Shown one piece after another: positions 1 through 8,673 of a stretch of DNA of 64,000 bases (its first letter is position 1; every line of letters begins with the position of its first letter). This stretch comes from Butyricimonas muris (GTDB lineage Bacteria > Bacteroidota > Bacteroidia > Bacteroidales > Marinifilaceae). Location of the stretch: the NCBI RefSeq assembly GCF_046365375.1, contig NZ_JBKEIT010000006.1, positions 248,001 through 312,000 of the forward strand, written 5' to 3'. The notes under the pieces are model-generated. The model was not told the origin of the DNA, searched no databases, and saw only the letters and a list, made by a program, of their open reading frames with translations. The translations under genes were made by a program, and so were the position numbers.

Positions 1-1
1 A

Positions 2-724
2 GACGTGAAAGATATCGAGTTTGTTTTGCAAGGAGCCGAGATGAACAAGGCCATTTCTGCCGAGGGGTTACAATCCGAGTACGGTTTGCAAATTGGCAAG
101 ACGCTGAAAGAGAATATAGACAAGGGATTATTGGAGGACGATTTGTTGAACCGCACATTGATTCGCGCGACGGCAGCGTCGGATGCCCGTATGGACGGAT
201 GCCCGAAACCGGTAATGACAAATTCCGGTAGCGGTAATCAGGGGATCACGGTGTATTTGCCCGTGGTGGTGGCTGCCGAAAAATTCGGGGCTTCACGCGA
301 GCAGTTGGCTCGCGCCTTGGCATTGAGTAACCTGATCGCGGTGCATATCCACCATTACATGGGACATCTTTCTGCTCTTTGCGGGATTTTGATTGCCGGT
401 ACGGGAGCAGCTTCGGCTATCACTTACTTGATGGGCGGTACTTACGAGAATATGGTCAACACGATCAAAACGATGTGTTCCAACTTGACCGGAATGATGT
501 GTGACGGAGCTAAACAGGGATGTGCCTTGAAAGTTTATTCCGGGGTATCTGCTGCCGTACAGGCGGCTCTGTTATCCATGAACGGTATAAAAACAAATAA
601 TGACGGGATAGTGGAAGAGGATATCGAGCGAACCATTCGTAACGTGGGATTGATTGGAACCAAGGGAATGGAGGAGACGGATAAGACGATCCTGAACATC
701 ATGTGCAACAAGGAAACAAAATAG
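2..724 (+). CDS. L-cysteine desulfidase / UPF0597 family protein, 3' part
   Basis: Only the C-terminal ~240 residues lie in the window; the frame is open to the left edge, and family members are usually about 430 residues, so the start is outside. The visible part has the family features: a glycine/alanine-rich core with SGSGNQG near residue 75, a HHYMGH stretch, and the Cys-containing motif MMCDGAKQGCALK near residue 164. Relatives (YhaM-type, serine-dehydratase-alpha-like) degrade L-cysteine to pyruvate, ammonia and sulfide, using Cys residues for an iron-sulfur cluster. The substrate here is inferred from family only. The gene ends 3 bases before the TatD gene and may be co-transcribed with it. 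Confidence 0.8.
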   Translation, partial: DVKDIEFVLQGAEMNKAISAEGLQSEYGLQIGKTLKENIDKGLLEDDLLNRTLIRATAASDARMDGCPKPVMTNSGSGNQGITVYLPVVVAAEKFGASREQLARALALSNLIAVHIHHYMGHLSALCGILIAGTGAASAITYLMGGTYENMVNTIKTMCSNLTGMMCDGAKQGCALKVYSGVSAAVQAALLSMNGIKTNNDGIVEEDIERTIRNVGLIGTKGMEETDKTILNIMCNKETK

Positions 725-727
725 TTT

Positions 728-1408
728 TTGAATTTGAACCCGTACGTGAATATACACACGCATCATGTCGGTGAAGGAATCAATGTCTTGGATGTTGGAG
801 AGGGAAAAGCGTGGATTGAAGACGAGAAAAGACGGGTGATAGAAGAGGGGCAGGAAGTTTTTTACTCGGTAGGTGTTCATCCGATGAAACTCGGGGAAAT
901 TGGAGAGGATGCTTTGACGTGTGTAAATGACATGCTTTGCACGGGGAGAGTTATCGCGATCGGAGAGTGCGGTTTGGACCGTCGCTCTCCGGTTTGTATA
1001 GAGGAACAGGAACGGGTGTTGGAAAGACAGGTTGAATTGGGCGAAAAGTTTCGGAAACCTCTGATTATTCATTGTGTAAAGGCGTATTCCGAGTTGATAG
1101 CTATTCGGAAAAAGATGAAATCTTCAATCCCGTGGATTATTCACGGGTATAATAATAACGAACAGATATTGCGACAATTGTTGGAACACGGGTTTTATAT
1201 TTCCGCGGGGACGGCACTTTTAAATGACCGCTCCAACGCTTTTCATTTGCTACGACATGTTCCTTTGAACAGGTTGTTTTTGGAGAATGATGACAAGACG
1301 GTGGGGATTGATGTTATTTACAGCGCGGCATCCGGTATACTGGGACTTACCGCGGAGGAATTGAAGAGGGTGACGAGGGAAAATTTAAAGAATGTTTTTG
1401 CGATATAA
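728..1408 (+). CDS. TatD family metal-dependent hydrolase
   Basis: A 226-residue protein with the TatD amidohydrolase-fold metal ligands in order: HTHH near residue 10, the SVGVHP motif near 48, GECGLD near 78, IIHC near 113, a second histidine in IIHGYN, and a C-terminal ENDD in place of the usual ETD. TatD proteins are cytoplasmic metal-dependent nucleases/hydrolases; the natural substrate cannot be read from sequence. It is somewhat shorter than typical TatD (~260). The assigned start is a TTG three bases after the previous stop; an in-frame GTG at 746 would leave only two residues before the HTH motif, so the TTG is preferred. It sits 2 bases before tcdA in a tight run of three genes. Confidence 0.85.
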   Translation: MNLNPYVNIHTHHVGEGINVLDVGEGKAWIEDEKRRVIEEGQEVFYSVGVHPMKLGEIGEDALTCVNDMLCTGRVIAIGECGLDRRSPVCIEEQERVLERQVELGEKFRKPLIIHCVKAYSELIAIRKKMKSSIPWIIHGYNNNEQILRQLLEHGFYISAGTALLNDRSNAFHLLRHVPLNRLFLENDDKTVGIDVIYSAASGILGLTAEELKRVTRENLKNVFAI

Positions 1409-1410
1409 TT

Positions 1411-2151
1411 ATGGATTGGCTGAGTAGAACGGAATTGCTCTTGGGGCAGGAGCGGTTGGGACAGTTGAAAAATGCGCACGTGTTGGTTGCCGGGTTGGGT
1501 GGTGTAGGGGCGTATGCCGCCGAGCAATTGTGCCGGGCAGGGATAGGCGAGTTGACGATTATTGACGGTGATCGTGTAGACGTGACGAATAAAAATCGGC
1601 AGTTGCCGGCATTGGACAGTAATATCGGGAAGGCGAAAGCGGAAATCATGGCTGCCCGATTCCGGGATATCAATCCGGACATCCGGCTTCACGTGATCAA
1701 TGATTTTATCAAAGACGAGCGAATGATCGAGATATTGGAGATGGCGAAGTATGATTACGTGGTAGATGCGATAGACACGTTAGCTCCCAAGATTTTCCTG
1801 ATTTACCATAGTCTGCAAAAGGGATATCGTATCGTGAGTTCCATGGGTGCCGGGGGAAAAATGGACCCGACACAGGTATGTATTGCCGATATTTCCAAAT
1901 CTTATAATTGTAATCTTGCCCGTATGCTTCGCAAAAGGCTTCATAAACTGGGTGTCTACAAGGGGGTGAAGGTCGTGTTCTCGCCCGAGGAAGTTGCTCC
2001 GGAAGCTATTGTGTTGAGCGAGAGTGAGAATAAGAAATCGAACGTGGGAACGATTTCTTACATGCCGCCCGTGTTCGGGTGTTTTTGTGCTTCGGTAGTT
2101 ATCCGTGATCTGGCGGAACCTGTTTCTAGTGAAGACCTAAAGAAGAACTAG
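1411..2151 (+). CDS. tcdA: tRNA threonylcarbamoyladenosine dehydratase (TcdA/CsdL)
   Basis: A 246-residue ThiF/MoeB/HesA (E1-like) family protein. It begins with the typical segment ending in RTELLLG, followed by the ATP-binding glycine loop GLGGVGAYAAEQL near residue 27, the DGDRVDVTNKNRQ motif that binds ATP/Mg, and the DAIDTLAPK segment near 115. The internal YNCNLARMLRKRL and NVGTISYMPP segments are typical of TcdA rather than of ThiF or MoeB. TcdA uses ATP to cyclise t6A to ct6A at position 37 of ANN-decoding tRNAs. ATG start two bases after the TatD stop; last gene of the run. Confidence 0.9.
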   Translation: MDWLSRTELLLGQERLGQLKNAHVLVAGLGGVGAYAAEQLCRAGIGELTIIDGDRVDVTNKNRQLPALDSNIGKAKAEIMAARFRDINPDIRLHVINDFIKDERMIEILEMAKYDYVVDAIDTLAPKIFLIYHSLQKGYRIVSSMGAGGKMDPTQVCIADISKSYNCNLARMLRKRLHKLGVYKGVKVVFSPEEVAPEAIVLSESENKKSNVGTISYMPPVFGCFCASVVIRDLAEPVSSEDLKKN

Positions 2152-2524
2152 GGAAGTCCTATGGAAATCATTCCCCGGTGACGGTGTTTATGTGCTTTTA
2201 GTGCGTGCTTTCTATATGTGAGATTATAGGATCTCCACAGGATAACCGGAGCAAGAACGGAGGAAGGGTATGATTACCCTAGGACTTCGGTATTATTATA
2301 GTGGGTCTTGGGTATTAAGCCGCATAGAGGTGTGTCTGTGAATGGTGATGAAATAATCAAAATTAATAAAAATAACAATTTACTTGTAATTGATGTAATT
2401 AATGTATACGTTTGTAAGGGATGAATGCTGACTTTAAATGATGATAATAGACTGCAATCTATTTTTCAAGAACGATTTTATGGGAGGCGTGCGTTTTTAA
2501 AATGTGTTACTAAAAATTTTAACT
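2152..2524. other. Intergenic region before the ABC operon
   Basis: About 370 bases without a convincing gene. It holds a small hairpin (GGGTA/TACCC, 2266-2279) and, near its right end, the promoter listed at 2384-2414. A frame open from 2425 to 2655 runs through the start of the permease gene in another frame and has no protein features. The middle part (2160-2340) looks like neither a tRNA nor a known riboswitch to me. Confidence 0.5.
2384..2414 (+). promoter_or_regulatory. Predicted sigma-ABfr promoter for the ABC operon
   Basis: TTG at 2384-2386, a 20-base spacer and TACGTTTG at 2407-2414, an exact match to the Bacteroidetes -7 consensus TAnnTTTG. It would give a leader of roughly 105 bases before the permease ATG at 2525. 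Confidence 0.65.
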
Positions 2525-5500
2525 ATGAACTATCGAACTATTGGCTTGATCGCTCGTTACGAGGCGAAGGCCATCACGAGGGAATGGAGTTTCAAGGTTG
2601 TCACGGTATTGAGTGTATTGATTGTGGCCTTTCTTCACGTTATCACGCAAAGTAGTATCAAAGAACCGGAATGGATAGCGATATCCTTGCCTTCCGCGAT
2701 TCCTTTTGCCAATGCTTATCTGGTAAATATCCTGCAAATCATTATCGCTATTTTCTGGGCGGGTAATTTTCTGCGGGAAGACAAATACGTGGATGCTAAT
2801 TCATCTGTTTCGGCACGACCGTTTTCTAACATGGAGTTATTGCTCGGGAAAACGTTGGGTTTTATACTTGTTATTTTGTGTCTGGATATTTTGTTGGGGA
2901 TCATCGCCTTGTCTATTCATTTATTGGCAAGTGATTCTCCTTTTGTTTTTTCTCCTTATGTATTTTACTTTTTAACCATAACTTGTCCGATTTTATTTTT
3001 TATCACGGGATTCACGATATGCGTGAAAGGAATAGCGCGTAATTTTGCACTGGCTTGCGTCCTGTTGCTTGCTTTTCTTTATTTTGGCGTATTTTTCGGT
3101 AAAGGAGTGCTTTACGGTGCTTTCGATATTTTAGCCTTGGGGATGCCCAATGCTTTCTCGGATGTCACGGGATTTGCCGATTCGAGTAGTTTTCTGTTGC
3201 AGCGGTTCTCGTTTCTCGCTTGGGGATGCGGGTTAATTATTCTGGGAATAACTTTTATCTGTCGAATATCCAATAGTGCCAAGGCTAATTTCGCTACCGG
3301 GAAGTTCGGAATATTATTACTTGTGGTGGGGTTCGTTGTTTCGGGCTTTTATGTGGGTAAATATGTTCAAAGGGATAAAGAACGTGAGGTTGTTCGGGAT
3401 GTATTCGTGAAATACCAGAATTTACCCAAGGTTAATGTCTTGGAGCATGATATAAATTTCAAACAAGAGGGATATGCTTACCTTGCCTCCAGTAAATTGA
3501 AAGTGTATAACCCGTACGAGCGGAAAATAGACTCTGTCGTGTTGTACTTGAATCCGGGGCTGGAGGTGTTGAAACTCGCTTCGGGTAAAGAGAATTTATC
3601 TTATCGGCGGGAGAGGCAAGTGATTGTTCTCGCGATGTCGATGCAGCCGGGAGAAACGAAAGAAATCGGGGTGGATTACCGGGGTGGTATCTCTCCAGCC
3701 GTCTGTTATGCGGAGGTGGTGAATATCGATTCTCTTGCGGCACGTTCACGTGGTTACTACATGTATAACATGGGACGTGATTATTATTATCTCCGCCCGG
3801 ATTACACGTTGTTGACCCCGGAATGTTTATGGTACCCGACGAGTAAACCCACGGTGAACGTGAATGCACCTTATTTCACGGAGCGGGAATTTACTCGTTT
3901 CAAGTTGACCGTGAGTGGAGAGGATAAACGAGTACCGGTAGCCCCGGGAGAAGAGAGCAGGGAAGGTGATAATATTTGTTTTACCGGTAAATTCGGGGTG
4001 TCCGGGTTGACTCTTTGTATCGGTGATTATGTGCGAAAGGGGATTCAGAATGGAGATGTGTTCTACGAAGTCTTTCTGTTGCCGGGACACGAGTATCTTC
4101 TTTTCAAGGAGTTAGACATGGAGATAATTTTTGATCAGTGGAATTTAGCACTTATGTTTGACCGGAATAGTGCGTATGTATATGATAAATTGAATCTTGT
4201 TGAAACTCCTGTCCATTTTTGCGCATATAGCAGGGATTGGAAGGGTAGTAGCGAATATGTACATTCGGGAATCGTGTACCGTCCGGAAAGGGAGTCTTTA
4301 TTCCGGTTGCCATTTAAACCCATGCATGACGAGAGAGAGAATTTTGACCCGTCTCACGAGTTTTTGTGGATGTACAGAGGTTTTTTAGTGAATGATTTAA
4401 TTGATATGCCGGCGGGCGATATGTTTTTAGGTCGATTCGCGAGACGTACTCCAAATAATCAGGTGAAAAATGCAAATGACATTTCTTCCTTGTTACAAAA
4501 AGATCATTATAATGTATTTTCTCCCGAGTTCGCGGGAATCGATCTTTTGTTTCATATGATGCAGGAGGGGGTTGGAGATAATTTTAATAGCTATAGTGGT
4601 GAATTTGCAATTAGATATTTCAAGGATCACAATCTTGAAGAAGCATTGCAAAATCCGAATCGTGATATAAAATTAGATTTTGCAATACACCTTAAAGGCT
4701 ATAACTTCTTTAAAAATCTTTTGTGTTCTGTTCCTTACGAGGAATTTGATCGTTTCAATTCCGGCTTCATGGAAAATCACGCCTTCCAATGTTTCAGTTA
4801 CGAGAAGTATTGCGAGGCTGTAGAGGAGGAGTTCGGGATAGATTTTCTTGATTTGACCCGGCAATTGTATAGCGAGAGAGGTTTACCCGCTTTTTATTTT
4901 AGAGATGCGCGGTTAGACGCGGTGGAAACATCAAAAGGTGAAGAAGGTCATGTGTTTAGTATTAAAGTATGGAATAAGGGGAATCTGGATGGAATAGTTT
5001 CGATAAGTAGTTACAGGGGAAAATCACGAGATTATTTTATTCCGGCAAATGCTTGCAAAGAGATTAAATATTATAATGAATTCGGGGTGAGTGAAGGGGT
5101 TAGGATAAGTACGAACTTCGCGATGAACAATCCTTCGTTACTTCATTTTGATAATTTCCCTCAAACGAATAGGCTAAGTAAGCCAATAGAAGGCATTTTT
5201 GATGCGGATACTCTTGCTTTTGCCCCGGAGGCGGGAGTGTACATCGTGGATAATGCAGATCCGGGTTGCCGTGTTATCGAGGACAGGCGTGTTCTTGATA
5301 AAGTGTATAACAAGAGAGACGATAGTTATAATGGTACTCGTTGGCATGAATCGGCTATGGAGAACTCGTACGGGGAACTGGTAAAAAGTTATTTAATGAA
5401 AAGATCGGGGGATGGTGTTTCTGCGGTTGAGTGGGAAGTGAATTTACCCGAGTCCGGGAAGTATGAATTGTTTGTTTATAATGATAATAGCGTGGATGCC

Positions 5501-5734
5501 GGTCTTGTAAAAAGTGGATGGCTAACGGCTCCCCGGGTGCAAACGTATCGGTTTGCTCATGCCGAAGGGGAGGAAACGATAGAATTATTACCGTTGGAAG
5601 AGGCGAATGGATGGGTTTCGATGGGGGTATATCAATTTAATGCAGGTATGGCAAAGATTAACTTGTCCGGACAGGGAGCGGATCCCAATCAATCTATCGT
5701 GGCGGATGCCGTGAAGTGGGTTAAAGTAAAATAA
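2525..5734 (+). CDS. ABC-2 type permease fused to a degenerate M1-peptidase-like region and a golvesin-like C-terminal domain
   Basis: A 1069-residue protein. Residues ~1-275 have about six hydrophobic membrane segments of the ABC-2 permease type. A long non-cytoplasmic part follows. Near residues 540-580 a YVYDKLNLVETP stretch and later SYEKYCEAVEEEFG resemble the M1 aminopeptidase fold fused to permeases in other Bacteroidetes, but the zinc motif HExxH is absent; the nearest remnant is HEFLWM at 611. The last ~160 residues resemble the golvesin/xanthan-lyase CBD-like domain, ending in VADAVKWVKVK. The ATPase gene follows after 18 bases, so the two should form one transporter. The ATG at 2525 is preferred over an upstream GTG at 2504 because the MNYRTIGLIARYE start is typical of these permeases. 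Substrate unknown. Confidence 0.75.
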   Translation: MNYRTIGLIARYEAKAITREWSFKVVTVLSVLIVAFLHVITQSSIKEPEWIAISLPSAIPFANAYLVNILQIIIAIFWAGNFLREDKYVDANSSVSARPFSNMELLLGKTLGFILVILCLDILLGIIALSIHLLASDSPFVFSPYVFYFLTITCPILFFITGFTICVKGIARNFALACVLLLAFLYFGVFFGKGVLYGAFDILALGMPNAFSDVTGFADSSSFLLQRFSFLAWGCGLIILGITFICRISNSAKANFATGKFGILLLVVGFVVSGFYVGKYVQRDKEREVVRDVFVKYQNLPKVNVLEHDINFKQEGYAYLASSKLKVYNPYERKIDSVVLYLNPGLEVLKLASGKENLSYRRERQVIVLAMSMQPGETKEIGVDYRGGISPAVCYAEVVNIDSLAARSRGYYMYNMGRDYYYLRPDYTLLTPECLWYPTSKPTVNVNAPYFTEREFTRFKLTVSGEDKRVPVAPGEESREGDNICFTGKFGVSGLTLCIGDYVRKGIQNGDVFYEVFLLPGHEYLLFKELDMEIIFDQWNLALMFDRNSAYVYDKLNLVETPVHFCAYSRDWKGSSEYVHSGIVYRPERESLFRLPFKPMHDERENFDPSHEFLWMYRGFLVNDLIDMPAGDMFLGRFARRTPNNQVKNANDISSLLQKDHYNVFSPEFAGIDLLFHMMQEGVGDNFNSYSGEFAIRYFKDHNLEEALQNPNRDIKLDFAIHLKGYNFFKNLLCSVPYEEFDRFNSGFMENHAFQCFSYEKYCEAVEEEFGIDFLDLTRQLYSERGLPAFYFRDARLDAVETSKGEEGHVFSIKVWNKGNLDGIVSISSYRGKSRDYFIPANACKEIKYYNEFGVSEGVRISTNFAMNNPSLLHFDNFPQTNRLSKPIEGIFDADTLAFAPEAGVYIVDNADPGCRVIEDRRVLDKVYNKRDDSYNGTRWHESAMENSYGELVKSYLMKRSGDGVSAVEWEVNLPESGKYELFVYNDNSVDAGLVKSGWLTAPRVQTYRFAHAEGEETIELLPLEEANGWVSMGVYQFNAGMAKINLSGQGADPNQSIVADAVKWVKVK

Positions 5735-5752
5735 TACTAATACTATATAACT

Positions 5753-6661
5753 ATGAAAATAAGAATTGAACATCTTGGGAAAATATATGCCGGTGGTAAA
5801 GAGGCTTTACGTGATTTGAATTTAGAAATAGAATCCGGTATGTTTGGTTTGCTGGGACCGAACGGGGCGGGTAAAACGACTTTGATGTGCATAATGACGT
5901 TATTGCAGAATCCGACTTCCGGCACGATATTTTTTGATGATTATGATTTATCGAAAGACAGGAAAGCGATTCGTTCTATGCTGGGGTATTTGCCACAGGA
6001 TTTTCGTACTTTTCAAAAGTTTCGGGCTTGGGAGTTTTTAGATTATAGTGCGGGACTTGCCGGTATAGAAAAAAAGAAACGGGGGGAGCTTGTTGACGAA
6101 ATGTTGAGGAAAGTGGGACTTTACGAGGAACGTGACCGTTGGGCAAATCGCTTGTCCGGGGGTATGAAACGTCGGCTAGGCATAGCGCAAGCGATTATCG
6201 GGAATCCCAAGATTATCATTGTCGATGAACCTACAACCGGACTCGACCCGGAAGAGCGTATCCGTTTCCGGAATATTCTGTCGGATATAAGTGATAAAGA
6301 TGCGACGATTATATTATCGACACATATCGTGGGGGATATTTCCAGTAGTTGCAAGAATGTTGCTTTGTTAAATCACGGGCAATTAAAGTTCATGGGTACC
6401 CCGGGGGAGATGCTCGGACAGGCGAGAGGGAAAGTTTGGGAACTGTTCGTCATGCAAGACGAGTATGAAGCGATAAAAGGGAAATATCCCGTGATCATGA
6501 CGGTTCCCGAAGACGGGGGACTGAGAATCCAAATTGTGGCAGAAGAAGTTGCAGAATATGCAGACGTGAAGTCAATAGAACCGAATCTGGAACACGCTTA
6601 CGTTTATTATATGGATTTCGTGTTGAAAGACAAGATGGATATGCAGGCTAAGCGTTTGTAA
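5753..6661 (+). CDS. ABC transporter ATP-binding protein
   Basis: A 302-residue ATPase of the CcmA/NatA-like class that partners ABC-2 permeases. Walker A GPNGAGKTT is at 35-43, the Q-loop region at YLPQDF, signature LSGGMKRRLG near 136-145, Walker B IIIVDEPTTGLDP near 155-167, and the H-loop histidine in LSTHIV near 187. The C-terminal ~80 residues form an accessory region without a recognisable domain. It begins 18 bases after the fused permease and ends just before a bidirectional terminator, so it is the last gene of a two-gene operon. Direction of transport (probably export) is inferred from family. Confidence 0.9.
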   Translation: MKIRIEHLGKIYAGGKEALRDLNLEIESGMFGLLGPNGAGKTTLMCIMTLLQNPTSGTIFFDDYDLSKDRKAIRSMLGYLPQDFRTFQKFRAWEFLDYSAGLAGIEKKKRGELVDEMLRKVGLYEERDRWANRLSGGMKRRLGIAQAIIGNPKIIIVDEPTTGLDPEERIRFRNILSDISDKDATIILSTHIVGDISSSCKNVALLNHGQLKFMGTPGEMLGQARGKVWELFVMQDEYEAIKGKYPVIMTVPEDGGLRIQIVAEEVAEYADVKSIEPNLEHAYVYYMDFVLKDKMDMQAKRL

Positions 6662-6663
6662 GT

Positions 6664-6696
6664 AAAAAACGAGATTCATTCCGAATCTCGTTTTTT
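6664..6696. terminator. Bidirectional intrinsic terminator
   Basis: Stem AAAAAACGAGATTC (6664-6677) pairs with GAATCTCGTTTTTT (6683-6696) around a five-base loop; the T run serves the ABC operon on the plus strand, and the A run at the left serves clpX on the minus strand. Confidence 0.9.
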
Positions 6697-6706
6697 TTGG
6701 GTAAAA

Positions 6707-7924
6707 TCACGCCCGTAATTTCTGGGCAGTAAATTTGTCGAGTTTGCTCTCGGCGTATTCTTTGGTGACCGTGATGGAGTCGCAGTGTTGCGAGGGAATC
6801 TCGAACATCAAGTCGGTCATGATGGCTTCGCAAATGGAACGTAGTCCGCGGGCTCCCAGTTTAAATTCAATAGCCTTGTCAACAATGTATTCGAAGACAT
6901 CCTCGTTGAAATTTAACGTGATATTGTCGAGTTCGAATAGTTTGATGTATTGGCGGATGATCGCGTTTTTGGGTTCCGTGAGGATGTTCCGCAGGGCTTG
7001 GCGATCCAGTGGTTCCAAGTAAGTCAATACCGGAAGACGCCCGATGATCTCGGGAATCAACCCGAAAGACTTCAAGTCTTGCGGGGCGATGTATTGCAAC
7101 ATGTTGTCACGGTCGAGAAGGAAAGTTTCTTTGCTTGCCGTGAATCCTACCACTTGGGTGTTCATACGTTGGGCAATCTTTTTCTCGACACCGTCGAATG
7201 CTCCGCCACAGATGAAGAGGATATTCTTGGTGTTTACCGGGATCATCTTCTGGTCAGGGTGTTTGCGTCCGCCTTGCGGGGGTACGTTCACGATAGAACC
7301 TTCCAGTAGTTTCAACAAACCTTGTTGCACGCCTTCGCCGCTGACATCACGGGTGATGGACGGGTTGTCGCCTTTGCGGGCGATCTTGTCGATCTCGTCA
7401 ATAAAGACGATACCTTTTTCTGCCGCGTCCACGTCGTAGTCGGCTGCTTGCAATAAGCGTGTCAGGACGGATTCGATGTCCTCGCCCACGTATCCCGCTT
7501 CCGTCAGCACGGTGGCGTCCACGATAGTGAAAGGCACGTGCAGCATTTTGGCAATCGTGCGTGCCAGCAAGGTTTTCCCCGTTCCCGTGCGACCGACCAT
7601 GATGATGTTGGACTTCTCGATCTCCACGTCGTCGTTACCGGGCTTTTGTGTCAATCGTTTATAATGGTTGTAAACAGCCACGGCAAGGTGTTTTTTCGCC
7701 TCGTCCTGACCGATCACGTATTGATCCATGAATTGTTTGATCTCTATCGGTTTCTTGACCTCGATATGATCCATATCTAAAGGGGTGGAATGGCCTCTTT
7801 GTTCCTCTTGCACGATGTCGTACGCCTGTTGGGCACACATCTCGCAAATGAAACCGTCCATCCCGGCAATCAGAAGATCCACTTCGTCACGTGATCTTCC
7901 GCAAAACGAACATTTATCTTGCAT
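6707..7924 (-). CDS. clpX: ATP-dependent Clp protease ATP-binding subunit ClpX
   Basis: A 405-residue AAA+ unfoldase. The N-terminal zinc-binding domain has the four cysteines C5, C8, C27 and C30. Walker A GRTGTGKT is near residue 112, Walker B FIDEID near 175, and the pore/ISP region VSGEGVQQGLLKLLEGS follows. The C-terminal small AAA+ domain includes GARGLRSICE (sensor 2 arginine). ClpX unfolds tagged proteins and feeds them to ClpP. The start overlaps the clpP stop by one base (TAATG), so the two are translationally coupled. Length and motifs are normal for the family. Confidence 0.97.
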   Translation of the reverse strand: MQDKCSFCGRSRDEVDLLIAGMDGFICEMCAQQAYDIVQEEQRGHSTPLDMDHIEVKKPIEIKQFMDQYVIGQDEAKKHLAVAVYNHYKRLTQKPGNDDVEIEKSNIIMVGRTGTGKTLLARTIAKMLHVPFTIVDATVLTEAGYVGEDIESVLTRLLQAADYDVDAAEKGIVFIDEIDKIARKGDNPSITRDVSGEGVQQGLLKLLEGSIVNVPPQGGRKHPDQKMIPVNTKNILFICGGAFDGVEKKIAQRMNTQVVGFTASKETFLLDRDNMLQYIAPQDLKSFGLIPEIIGRLPVLTYLEPLDRQALRNILTEPKNAIIRQYIKLFELDNITLNFNEDVFEYIVDKAIEFKLGARGLRSICEAIMTDLMFEIPSQHCDSITVTKEYAESKLDKFTAQKLRA

Positions 7925-8601
7925 TATTTATGATTCCGAGTTAAAACAGTGTCAATCATTCCGTATTCTTTCGCTTCCACAGCAGTCATCCAGTAGTCGC
8001 GGTCTGAGTCTTTTTCCACTTTTTTCAGCGGGTTACCGGAATGATCGGCGATGATTTGGTAAAGTTCTTTTTTCAATTTCATGATTTCCCGTGCCGTGAT
8101 CTCGATATCGGATGCCTGACCTTGGGCACCGCCCATCGGTTGGTGTATCATGATGCGGGAGTGTTGCAGTGCGGAACGTTTTCCTTTGGTGCCTGCCGTC
8201 ATCAGCACGGCACCCATGGATGCGGCCATACCGGTACAGATGGTTGCCACGTCACATTTGATGTATTGCATCGTGTCATAGATTCCGAGTCCGTCGTACA
8301 CGCTACCGCCCGGGGTGTTGAAATAGATCTGCACGTCTTTGGTCGGATCGGCTGATTCCAAAAATAACAATTGCGCCATAACGATATTTGCCACGGTGTC
8401 GTCAATCGGTACCCCGAGGAATATAATACGGTCCATCATTAATCTTGAAAAAACGTCCATGCTTGCCACGTTCAATTGGCGCTCCTCGATGATCGTCGGG
8501 GATATATAGCTGGCAGTAGCTGATTCGATACGATGTAGATTCAGGCTACTGATTCCTTTATGCTTCATGGCATATTTCTTGAATTCGTCTTGTGAAAACA
8601 T
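7924..8601 (-). CDS. clpP: ATP-dependent Clp protease proteolytic subunit ClpP
   Basis: A 225-residue serine protease. The catalytic serine is S128 in GMAASMGAV and the catalytic histidine is H153 in RIMIHQPMGG; the conserved YFNTPGGSV oxyanion loop is near 93-101, and the Asp-containing segment near 198-203 precedes WMTAVEAKEYG. The N-terminal extension of about 30 residues is usual for Bacteroidetes ClpP. It forms the barrel that works with ClpX, encoded immediately downstream with a one-base overlap. In many bacteria the trigger factor gene precedes clpP; here the upstream neighbour is a fucosidase 72 bases away, and I see only a weak promoter-like TAACTTAG in that gap. Confidence 0.97.
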   Translation of the reverse strand: MFSQDEFKKYAMKHKGISSLNLHRIESATASYISPTIIEERQLNVASMDVFSRLMMDRIIFLGVPIDDTVANIVMAQLLFLESADPTKDVQIYFNTPGGSVYDGLGIYDTMQYIKCDVATICTGMAASMGAVLMTAGTKGKRSALQHSRIMIHQPMGGAQGQASDIEITAREIMKLKKELYQIIADHSGNPLKKVEKDSDRDYWMTAVEAKEYGMIDTVLTRNHK

Positions 8602-8673
8602 AAGTCCTGTTTTTTTAGTTATTCGGCTGCTAAGTTACGAAAAAAGGGTGAGAAAAGATACACTTCGTCGGTT

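Noticed and set aside
2425..2655. A 76-residue frame with ATG upstream of the permease
   Set aside because: It overlaps the permease gene in another frame, contains no family features and is cysteine/histidine-rich in a way typical of out-of-frame translation.
4355..4372. HEFLWM at residue 611 of the fused permease as a zinc-peptidase HExxH motif
   Set aside because: The second histidine is missing and no glutamate ligand is found at the expected distance, so an active metallopeptidase is not supported.
7044..7439. A 131-residue plus-strand frame opposite clpX, and similar long frames opposite recG, murF and the fucosidase
   Set aside because: All are mirror frames of well-supported genes and show no independent protein features.
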